Of a stretch of 8,710 nt of DNA, positions 1-4,914 are shown one piece after another. The stretch is from the NCBI GenBank assembly GCA_015259035.1, contig JABZHC010000035.1, forward strand, positions 1 through 8,710, in the 5' to 3' direction. The position numbers were made by a program, and so were the translations under genes. Each line of letters opens with the position of its first letter. Within the stretch, counting starts at the first letter, position 1. The notes beneath the pieces were generated by a model. The model worked only from the letters and a program-made list of their open reading frames with translations, was not told the origin of the DNA and did no database searches. The stretch comes from Atopobium sp. (GTDB lineage Bacteria; Actinomycetota; Coriobacteriia; Coriobacteriales; Atopobiaceae).

Positions 1-84
1 CTCCAGAGCTACAACAGGCTTGTTCTGCTCAAGTGCCTCTTTGACCTCGTCAGATACAACGAGAAAATCCTTCAGGTTAGACAT
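1..84 (-). CDS. psuG: Pseudouridine-5'-phosphate glycosidase, N-terminal fragment (cut by window edge)
   Basis: The minus strand reads 28 codons in frame from an ATG at 84 to the window edge. The peptide contains the segment EALEQNKPVVALE, which matches the start of PsuG proteins, where it precedes the STIISHG segment (not in the window). PsuG splits pseudouridine 5'-phosphate into uracil and ribose 5-phosphate by breaking the C-C glycosidic bond, in the cytoplasm. A GGAG lies about 5 nt upstream of the ATG. The gene lies 55 nt downstream of psuK on the same strand, and the E. coli operon has the same order (psuK then psuG). Catalytic and metal-binding residues lie beyond the edge, so integrity cannot be judged. 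Identification rests on the short N-terminal match plus the psuK neighbour. Confidence 0.88.
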   Translation of the reverse strand, partial: MSNLKDFLVVSDEVKEALEQNKPVVALE

Positions 85-139
85 ATATACTCCAATCGTA
101 AACGACTAATGGAACCGAAAGTAGTGCCGTGCAGACGCG

Positions 140-1222
140 CTAAATACCTGCGCGCTTGATGACCTCTTCAACGTTGAGTTCACCGTTGATGGTGTCCTCA
201 CCCTCAATGGCCATGCTGGAAGCAGCCATGCCTACCAGGCCAGTCTGCTCAAGCGTCATGCCCTGAGTGTACGCCCAGGTAATACCCGCCATCATGGCAT
301 CTCCTGCGCCTGTCATGTTGACCAGCTTTGCAGGAAGCAGTGGCAAGCGGACGGTCTTCTCGTGATCAGCGCAAAAAAGGCCTTTCTCACCAAGAGAGAT
401 AAATACACGTTTGAGACCTGTTGCAAGTAGCTCATGAGCTGCGGCTTCAAGGGAGGCGTTGTCAGTAATCTTAATGCCTGAAAGTGCTTCAGCCTCAAGG
501 TGATTGGGTTTGAGTGTGTGAATTTTTCCCAGAACCTTCTTAAGCTTTTGCGCTTTGATAGAAGAAACGGGGTCGCAAAAGATAGGGCAAGTCACATTTT
601 TGGCAATAAACTCAATTGTTTGCTGAGGTAAATTGGTGTCAATTACACAGGCCGCAGCATGCTGGATAATATCTAGGCGCTCTTCAATGCGCTCAGGGGT
701 GACATACTCGTAAATCTGCATGTCATTAATAGCTTCCTGCATCTCACCTTGCTCATCCATGATGAAGAGGTAGGTGGAAGTGGAAGCGCCTGGCACGGTA
801 ATAGATGCGTCGATGTCAATGCCGCAGTCTAGGCAACCCTCTTTGAGCTCGCGCGCACGATAGTCTTCGCCAAAAGCAGTGAGCAGACGAACGTCACCGT
901 CGAGAAGGGCCAGGTTGTGTGCAATATTTCTGCCCACACCACCAAAGGACATGGTGACTTTACCAGGGTTGGAGTCTCCTGCTACAAGGGAAGAGTCTGG
1001 GCGACCAGCAATGTCCATGTTAGCAGCGCCAATAACAATGACGTAAGGACGCTCGCTCAAAATGTAGCGGCGGCCCAAAATTGCGCCCTTTGCGGTAAGG
1101 TTGGAGATGTGAACCGAAACAGAAGAACGCGAGATACCTGCACGTTCTGCAATTTCCTTCTGAGTAATGGAAGGCTGCTCTTTAATCCAGTTGAAAATCA
1201 TCTGTTCTCGATTGGTGAGCAT
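140..1222 (-). CDS. psuK: Pseudouridine kinase with N-terminal winged-HTH domain (PfkB family)
   Basis: This 360-residue cytoplasmic enzyme would phosphorylate pseudouridine at the 5' position, giving the substrate of the PsuG encoded next to it. Residues about 1-50 form a winged helix-turn-helix (ITQKEIAERAGISRSSVSVH, 19-38). A PfkB/ribokinase-type kinase follows from about residue 60. Visible motifs are GGVGRNIAHNLALL (94-107, PfkB signature 1 region), HTLKPNHLEAEALSGI (235-250) and NMTGAGDAMMAG (302-313), with Asp308 as the presumed catalytic base. From memory, the last two closely match E. coli PsuK, which lacks the HTH. The frame stays open to a TTG at 1240, but I chose the ATG at 1222 because AGGAGG (1232-1227) sits 4 nt before it and lies inside the longer reading. 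The stop is TAG. The HTH suggests the protein may also regulate transcription, possibly at the operator-like repeats just upstream of its own gene. The main alternative is another PfkB nucleoside kinase, which the psuG neighbour makes unlikely. Confidence 0.93.
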   Translation of the reverse strand: MLTNREQMIFNWIKEQPSITQKEIAERAGISRSSVSVHISNLTAKGAILGRRYILSERPYVIVIGAANMDIAGRPDSSLVAGDSNPGKVTMSFGGVGRNIAHNLALLDGDVRLLTAFGEDYRARELKEGCLDCGIDIDASITVPGASTSTYLFIMDEQGEMQEAINDMQIYEYVTPERIEERLDIIQHAAACVIDTNLPQQTIEFIAKNVTCPIFCDPVSSIKAQKLKKVLGKIHTLKPNHLEAEALSGIKITDNASLEAAAHELLATGLKRVFISLGEKGLFCADHEKTVRLPLLPAKLVNMTGAGDAMMAGITWAYTQGMTLEQTGLVGMAASSMAIEGEDTINGELNVEEVIKRAGI

Positions 1223-1253
1223 CAGGCCTCCTAGCAGCAAAAATAGAATCCGA

Positions 1254-1317
1254 CTAAACAGGTGCTTATATAAAACTTCTAAACAGGTGCTTATCTTATT
1301 TAAGCTAGTGCTTAAAT
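1254..1317. promoter_or_regulatory. Three-copy operator-like array upstream of psuK
   Basis: Three copies of a 14-bp imperfect palindrome are visible. Copies 1 (1255-1268) and 2 (1280-1293) both read TAAACAGGTGCTTA. Copy 3 (1301-1314) reads TAAGCTAGTGCTTA. Copies 1 and 2 lie inside an exact 16-bp direct repeat (1254-1269 and 1279-1294). Copy 3 is embedded in a larger inverted repeat with perfect 8-bp arms, ATTTAAGC and GCTTAAAT, around a TAGT centre (1298-1317). The starts are 25 and 21 bp apart, about two helical turns, which suits cooperative binding on one face of the DNA. The array begins about 30 bp upstream of the psuK start. The sequence shows the repeats directly. That they are operators, and that the HTH of PsuK binds them, is inference. 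Confidence 0.65.
1265..1293 (-). promoter_or_regulatory. Weak candidate promoter for psuK-psuG
   Basis: On the minus strand a TATAAG hexamer (1270-1265, five of six matches to the -10 consensus) has TAAGCA (1293-1288) 17 bp upstream, a poor -35. Both hexamers fall in operator copies 1 and 2, so a protein bound there would cover the promoter. Transcription would begin about 35 nt before the psuK ATG. The -35 match is weak and other AT-rich -10 choices exist nearby. Confidence 0.25.
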
Positions 1318-1360
1318 CTTGCTTTGGACAACGATAAGACAGCAGCTAGAGTCTGTAAAG

Positions 1361-1372
1361 AATGAATTCATT
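1361..1372. repeat. Perfect 12-bp palindrome
   Basis: AATGAATTCATT is perfectly self-complementary. It sits about midway between the psuK operator array and the long inverted repeat. It could be a dimeric regulator site, but a palindrome of this length in AT-rich DNA can arise by chance. Confidence 0.4.
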
Positions 1373-1451
1373 AAATTTTTCCCTGGTGAGCTCAACGATT
1401 TTCTCGCCATATTGGTTTTACCTGCTTGATTTTTCTAAGCATTTGCTGCGT

Positions 1452-1484
1452 ACCGTTTACAGAATTTTAGTATCTGCAAACGGT
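1452..1484. repeat. Long inverted repeat, 12-bp arms, possible operator or leader hairpin
   Basis: The left arm ACCGTTTACAGA (1452-1463) and right arm TCTGCAAACGGT (1473-1484) pair at 11 of 12 positions, separated by the 9-nt AT-rich spacer ATTTTAGTA. The centres of the arms are 21 bp apart, two helical turns. It lies about 145-180 bp upstream of the deoB start. It is not followed by a T-run, so it does not look like an intrinsic terminator. It could be a split operator for a dimeric regulator of the deo/nucleoside operon or, if transcription starts upstream of it, a leader hairpin. I cannot assign it to a known regulator. Confidence 0.6.
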
Positions 1485-1507
1485 TGTATCGTGAAAATCT
1501 CTTTAAA

Positions 1508-1543
1508 TTGGGCGTCGGTGTTATGCAACTGTAATAATATATT
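1508..1543 (+). promoter_or_regulatory. Weak candidate promoter for deoB
   Basis: The tract holds TTGGGC (1508-1513) and an AT-rich stretch with TAATAA (1532-1537, 18 bp downstream) and TATATT (1538-1543, five of six matches to the -10 consensus). No pairing gives both good hexamers at standard spacing. It is the most promoter-like stretch upstream of deoB, and the exact start is not resolved. Confidence 0.25.
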
Positions 1544-1629
1544 TAATGAATAGTAATGACTCGTCCACATAAGTTAGCTTGCGTATGTATCGTGCGCAAA
1601 TGCTTGTTTCGGGCGTTTTAGGAGGTAGC

Positions 1630-2820
1630 ATGCCTAAACGTGTTTTTGTAGTTGTTCTTGATAGTTTTGGCATCGGCGAAGAGCCTGATGCAGCGGCATA
1701 CGGAGACGAGGGTAGTAATACCCTTTGTGCATGCGCAACAAGTGGCGTTCTTAATATCCCAAATATGACAAAGCTGGGCCTTCTTAATATTGATGGCGCG
1801 CTTGATACCGTGTATGACGTTGATCTGAAGCCAATTGAGTCTCCTGTGGGCGCATATGCTCGCATGCAGGAGAAATCCGCTGGTAAAGACACTACGGTTG
1901 GTCACTGGGAGATGGCAGGCGTCATTTCTCCAAAGAAGTTCCCAACCTATCCTGATGGTTTTCCACAGGAGGTCATTGAGGAGTTTGAGCAGAAGACGGG
2001 CCGTAAGGTTCTCTGCAACAAGCCTTACTCCGGAACCGATGTTATTAGAGACTTTGGTAAAGAGCACGTAGAGACTGGTGCTCTGATTGTCTACACCTCA
2101 GCAGATTCTGTTTTCCAGATTGCTGCTCATGAGGACGTGGTAAGTCCCGAGAAACTCTATGAATATTGCCGCATTGCACGCGAGATTCTTCAGGGTGAGC
2201 ACGGTGTTGCTCGCGTTATTGCTCGTCCTTTTGAGGGGGAGTGGCCATACCAGCGCACTTCTCGCCGTCATGACTTCTCGCTTGAGCCAACAGGTCCAAC
2301 TATGCTTGACCGCCTTAAAGAGAACGGCTTTGACGTTCTTTCTATTGGCAAGATTTATGACATCTTTGCTCACCGTGGCATGACTGAGTTTGAGTTTACT
2401 ACCTGCAATGCAGACGGAATTCAGAAGACTATTGAGGCTACCAGCAAAGACTTCAACGGTCTGTGCTTCACCAACCTCGTTGATACTGACATGATTTACG
2501 GTCACCGTAACGATCCTGTGGGATACTCCAACGCTCTTTCTTATTTTGATGAGCGCATTCCTCAAATTATTGAGGGTCTTCGTGAGGACGACCTGTTCAT
2601 TATTACCGCAGATCATGGCTGTGACCCGGTAACACCATCTACTGATCACTCTCGTGAGTACGTGCCACTGCTTATCACGGGTCCAAAGGTCAAGCCAAAC
2701 ACTAACCTTGGTACAACCACCACATTTGCCGATATGGCCGAGACAATCCTTGATTATTTTGGTGTTGAGCAACTTGGTGTTGGAACTTCTCACCTGTCAG
2801 AGATTCTTAAGGAGAACTAA
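1630..2820 (+). CDS. deoB: Phosphopentomutase
   Basis: This 396-residue cytoplasmic enzyme of the alkaline-phosphatase superfamily interconverts (deoxy)ribose 1-phosphate and 5-phosphate, linking nucleoside phosphorolysis to pentose metabolism. Its length fits the shorter Bacillus-type DeoB proteins. Motifs are VVVLDSFGIG near the N-terminus (metal-binding Asp11), GKDTTVGHWE (85-94, holding the threonine that is phosphorylated in the family), VDTDMIYGHR (284-293, Asp287 and His292), and ITADHGCDPVTPSTDHSRE (325-343, with Asp328, His329 and His340). All expected dimetal ligands are therefore present. The frame is open back to 1579, but I chose the ATG at 1630 because AGGAGGT (1620-1626) lies 4 nt before it and the family N-terminus (MPKRVFVVVLDSFG) begins there. 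The TAA stop overlaps the deoD ATG by one base, so translation is probably coupled. It is the first gene of the plus-strand cluster. Confidence 0.97.
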   Translation: MPKRVFVVVLDSFGIGEEPDAAAYGDEGSNTLCACATSGVLNIPNMTKLGLLNIDGALDTVYDVDLKPIESPVGAYARMQEKSAGKDTTVGHWEMAGVISPKKFPTYPDGFPQEVIEEFEQKTGRKVLCNKPYSGTDVIRDFGKEHVETGALIVYTSADSVFQIAAHEDVVSPEKLYEYCRIAREILQGEHGVARVIARPFEGEWPYQRTSRRHDFSLEPTGPTMLDRLKENGFDVLSIGKIYDIFAHRGMTEFEFTTCNADGIQKTIEATSKDFNGLCFTNLVDTDMIYGHRNDPVGYSNALSYFDERIPQIIEGLREDDLFIITADHGCDPVTPSTDHSREYVPLLITGPKVKPNTNLGTTTTFADMAETILDYFGVEQLGVGTSHLSEILKEN

Positions 2821-3530
2821 TGGCTACTACCCCAACTCCCCATAACGCTGCTGTTGAGGGCCAGATTGCTAAGACCGTCCTCATGCCAGGCGATCCTCTG
2901 CGCGCTAAGCTTCTTGCAGACACGTACCTGGAGAACGTTGAGCAGTTCAACACCGTTCGCAATATGTTTGGCTACACCGGCACCTACAAGGGACAGCCAG
3001 TCTCCGTTATGGGTTCTGGCATGGGCATGCCTTCCATTGGTATTTATTCTTACGAGCTCTTTAATTTCTACGGAGTTGACAACATTCTCCGCATTGGTAG
3101 CGCTGGTGGCCTTGCTCCTGAGGTAAAGCTCAGAGATATTGTTATTGGTATGTCTTCCAGCACTGATTCTAATTATCCATCACAGTACGGAATGCCTGGA
3201 ACTATTGCACCTACTGCAGACTTTGGTCTGTTGAGCAAAGCTGTTGCTGGTGCAGAAAAGCTGGGTTATCCCGTTCGCGTTGGTAATATCCTGGCAAGCG
3301 ACGTGTTCTATACCGTAAACAACTCGCTTCCAAAATGGGCAAGCATGGATGTTCTTGCCGTTGAGATGGAGTCGGCAGCCCTGTATCTCAACGCCATGTA
3401 CGCTCATAAGCATGCGCTTACGCTGCTAACTATCTCTGATTTGCCTCTTACAGGAGAAGCACTTACTGCTGAAGAGCGTCAGACTAGTTTCACGCAGATG
3501 ATGGAGGTTGCTCTTTCTGTTGTTGCTTAA
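2820..3530 (+). CDS. deoD: Purine nucleoside phosphorylase, hexameric DeoD type
   Basis: This 236-residue cytoplasmic enzyme would cleave purine ribo- and deoxyribonucleosides with phosphate into free base and (deoxy)ribose 1-phosphate, the substrate of the adjacent DeoB. It matches E. coli DeoD along its length: TPH near the start (His8, supplied to the neighbouring subunit in the family), MPGDPLRAK (22-30, phosphate-binding Arg28), RIGS (91-94), VEMESAALY (181-189, ribose-binding Glu184), and SD at 206-207 with Asp207 equal to the catalytic Asp204 of E. coli. Arg220 in AEERQTSF matches Arg217. After the catalytic Asp the sequence is LPLTGE, where E. coli has HIRTHE, so the residue next to it is Leu rather than His. 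AAGGAG (2809-2814) lies 5 nt before the ATG, inside the end of deoB. A 163-nt gap follows. Confidence 0.96.
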   Translation: MATTPTPHNAAVEGQIAKTVLMPGDPLRAKLLADTYLENVEQFNTVRNMFGYTGTYKGQPVSVMGSGMGMPSIGIYSYELFNFYGVDNILRIGSAGGLAPEVKLRDIVIGMSSSTDSNYPSQYGMPGTIAPTADFGLLSKAVAGAEKLGYPVRVGNILASDVFYTVNNSLPKWASMDVLAVEMESAALYLNAMYAHKHALTLLTISDLPLTGEALTAEERQTSFTQMMEVALSVVA

Positions 3531-3593
3531 GGCACTTGTTGCGCAAAGCATCGCAGATAGACAGCTTGCCATTGCTGTTTGTTTTGGAACCAT

Positions 3594-3606
3594 GCGGATT
3601 TTCCGC
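3594..3606 (+). other. Small hairpin after deoD
   Basis: GCGGA and TCCGC flank a 3-nt loop TTT, giving a 5-bp GC-rich stem in the gap between deoD and the lipoprotein gene. No T-run follows, so it is at best a weak or partial terminator or a processing element. Confidence 0.3.
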
Positions 3607-3642
3607 TTAAGTTAGGGGAGTTTGGTCAACTTCTCATAAAGA

Positions 3643-3660
3643 TCCAGCACTAAAGCTGGA
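3643..3660 (+). other. Hairpin in the leader of the binding-protein gene
   Basis: TCCAGC and GCTGGA form a perfect 6-bp stem around a 6-nt loop (ACTAAA), ending about 20 nt before the Shine-Dalgarno AAGGAG (3680-3685). There is no T-run. It may stabilise the 5' end of a lipoprotein transcript or be a chance stem. I see no known purine-riboswitch signature in this 163-nt gap. Confidence 0.35.
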
Positions 3661-3693
3661 CGTTCCCGCCACATGAGGTAAGGAGAGCACGGA

Positions 3694-4767
3694 ATGAACA
3701 AGAACGTTTCTCGTCGTAGTTTTGTGACCGGCGCAACCGGCGTTGGCGCATTTGCAGCACTTGCAGGTCTTGCAGGCTGCAACCAGAAGAAGGACGATGG
3801 TGGCCAGAAGGCATCAGGTGAGAAGAAAAAGAAGCTCACCATGGTTACCGATACTGGTGGTGTTAACGACCAGTCCTTTAACCAGTCCGCTTGGGAGGGC
3901 ATGACCGAGCTTAAGGACAAGAACGGCTGGGATGTCAGCTACCTTGAGTCCAAGCAGGATTCCGATTACGCAACCAACCTTGATAAGGCTGTTGACGCAG
4001 AGTCCGACCTTGTTTGGGGCGTTGGCTTTGCTATGGCAGACGCAACCCTTAAGGCTGCTAAGGACAATCCAAACACCCAGTTTGCCATCATTGACAACGG
4101 CAACGAGTCTCAGGTTTCCAACTTCACCGGCGTTATGTTCCGTGCTCAGGAGCCTTCCTTTGTTGTTGGCTACATTGCTGCTCGCACCACAAAGACTGGC
4201 AAGGTTGGCTTTGTTGGCGGCATTTCTTCCGCACTTATCGACCAGTTTGAGTATGGTTACCGCGGCGGCGTTGCTTATGCAAACAAGGAAAAGGGCACCA
4301 ACGTTGAGGTTTCTGCACAGTACGCAGAGTCCTTCTCCGATGCTGCAAAGGGCAAGGCTATTGCTAACTCCATGTACTCCGATGGTTGCGACGTTGTCTT
4401 CCACGCTGCAGGCGGCGTAGGAACCGGCGTTATTGAGGCAGCTAAGGACGCAAATAAGCTTGCTATCGGCGTTGATCGTGACCAGGCATATCTTGCTCCA
4501 GAGAACGTCCTGACCTCTGCTCTTAAGCGCGTTAACGTTGCTATCGTTGAGATTTCCGAGAAGATCCTGAAGGACGGCCAGAAGGGTGGCACTACTGTTT
4601 CCCTGGGCGCTTCCGAGGACGCTGTCGGAATTGCTGAGGATCACCACCTCATGGGTGAGGACACCTACAAGGCAGCTACTGACCTTCTCGACAAGATCAA
4701 GGCTGGCTCCGTTGTTCCTCCTGCAAGCAAGGACGACCTGGACAAGTACGTCAAGTCTTTGAGCTAA
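3694..4767 (+). CDS. bmpA: BMP/PnrA-family nucleoside-binding lipoprotein with Tat signal
   Basis: This 357-residue protein is the extracellular substrate-binding component of the nucleoside ABC importer encoded downstream. The N-terminus carries a twin-arginine motif (SRRSFV, 6-11), a short hydrophobic stretch, and the lipobox LAGC with acylated Cys29. It should therefore be exported folded by Tat and anchored in the outer leaflet of the membrane. A Lys/Gly-rich linker (31-47) leads to the BMP domain with typical segments TDTGGVNDQSFNQSAWEG (52-69), VGFVGG (171-176), FEYGYRGGVAYAN (185-197) and AIGVDRDQ (257-264). The family includes Treponema PnrA and Lactococcus BmpA, which bind purine or broad nucleosides; the exact ligand here is not readable. 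AAGGAG (3680-3685) sits 8 nt before the ATG. The 163-nt upstream gap could hold its own promoter. The 147-nt downstream gap contains a strong hairpin that may favour receptor over transporter synthesis. Confidence 0.94.
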   Translation: MNKNVSRRSFVTGATGVGAFAALAGLAGCNQKKDDGGQKASGEKKKKLTMVTDTGGVNDQSFNQSAWEGMTELKDKNGWDVSYLESKQDSDYATNLDKAVDAESDLVWGVGFAMADATLKAAKDNPNTQFAIIDNGNESQVSNFTGVMFRAQEPSFVVGYIAARTTKTGKVGFVGGISSALIDQFEYGYRGGVAYANKEKGTNVEVSAQYAESFSDAAKGKAIANSMYSDGCDVVFHAAGGVGTGVIEAAKDANKLAIGVDRDQAYLAPENVLTSALKRVNVAIVEISEKILKDGQKGGTTVSLGASEDAVGIAEDHHLMGEDTYKAATDLLDKIKAGSVVPPASKDDLDKYVKSLS

Positions 4768-4793
4768 GCTCTGACTTAGTTTCTAAGCCTTAG
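4764..4793 (+). repeat. Alternating CTAAG/CTTAG motifs at the end of bmpA
   Basis: Four 5-mers alternate in orientation over 30 nt: CTAAG (4764-4768, spanning the stop codon), CTTAG (4775-4779), CTAAG (4783-4787) and CTTAG (4789-4793). Neighbouring copies are complementary, so mutually exclusive short hairpins are possible; 4775-4787 has a 3-nt loop. The function is unknown and the stems are short. Confidence 0.35.
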
Positions 4794-4804
4794 GGTTTCT
4801 CGCT

Positions 4805-4821
4805 AGATGGTTTTGCCGTCT
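4805..4821 (+). other. Short hairpin between bmpA and the ATPase gene
   Basis: AGATGG (4805-4810) pairs with CCGTCT (4816-4821) with one G-U pair around the 5-nt loop TTTTG. It is a weak stem upstream of the larger hairpin at 4857-4886. Confidence 0.25.
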
Positions 4822-4856
4822 GACAGGCCCAAGAGGTTGATGAGTTTGGATTTGCT

Positions 4857-4886
4857 GGTGAGGGGTGCTTCTTGGCACTCCTCACC
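4857..4886 (+). terminator. Strong intercistronic hairpin, probable attenuator or mRNA-stabilising element
   Basis: GGTGAGG (4857-4863), G4864 and GTGC (4865-4868) pair with GCAC (4875-4878), T4879 and CCTCACC (4880-4886). This gives an uninterrupted 12-bp stem with one G-U pair and the 6-nt loop TTCTTG. The next bases (TCTCGC) are not a T-run, so it is not a canonical intrinsic terminator. Its place between a binding-protein gene and its transporter genes fits a partial terminator or a block to 3' exonucleases that keeps lipoprotein mRNA more abundant. It ends 16 nt before the ATPase Shine-Dalgarno. Confidence 0.55.
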
Positions 4887-4914
4887 TCTCGCAAGTGTGT
4901 AAAGGAGGTGGCTC

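Larger units (their letters stand above)
1318..1629. other. Divergent intergenic region between psuK and deoB
   Basis: No convincing gene lies here; a 63-codon open frame at 1362-1553 has no ribosome binding site or recognisable product. The region holds a perfect 12-bp palindrome at 1361-1372, a long inverted repeat at 1452-1484, an AT-rich tract at 1532-1548 that may contain the deoB promoter, and a short inverted repeat at 1579-1599 (TTGCGTA and TGCGCAA, one G-U pair, 7-nt loop) that would lie in the deoB mRNA leader just ahead of the Shine-Dalgarno. A degenerate fourth relative of the psuK boxes may be at 1436-1449 (TAAGC, 4 nt, GCT). The length and density of symmetric elements suggest a regulated divergent promoter region. 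Confidence 0.6.

Noticed and set aside
1223..1240. Longer psuK start at TTG 1240
   Set aside because: The AGGAGG ribosome binding site lies inside this extension, so the ATG at 1222 is the better start.
1362..1553. Plus-strand 63-codon open frame in the divergent region
   Set aside because: It has no Shine-Dalgarno and no recognisable product, and it spans the inverted repeat and the candidate promoter tract.
1579..1629. Longer deoB start upstream of ATG 1630
   Set aside because: The AGGAGGT at 1620-1626 and the family N-terminus both point to 1630.
2098..2793. Long antisense open frame (231 codons) inside deoB
   Set aside because: It lies wholly within a well-supported gene, its translation looks like no family I know, and such frames arise from the codon bias of the sense gene.
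3531..3693. Purine riboswitch before the nucleoside-binding lipoprotein gene
   Set aside because: I looked for the conserved core and three-way-junction pattern of guanine/adenine riboswitches and saw only two short unrelated stems.
3814..4647. Long antisense open frame (277 codons) inside bmpA
   Set aside because: It is a shadow of the strongly biased codon use of the lipoprotein gene, with no family-like motif and no recognisable ribosome binding site.
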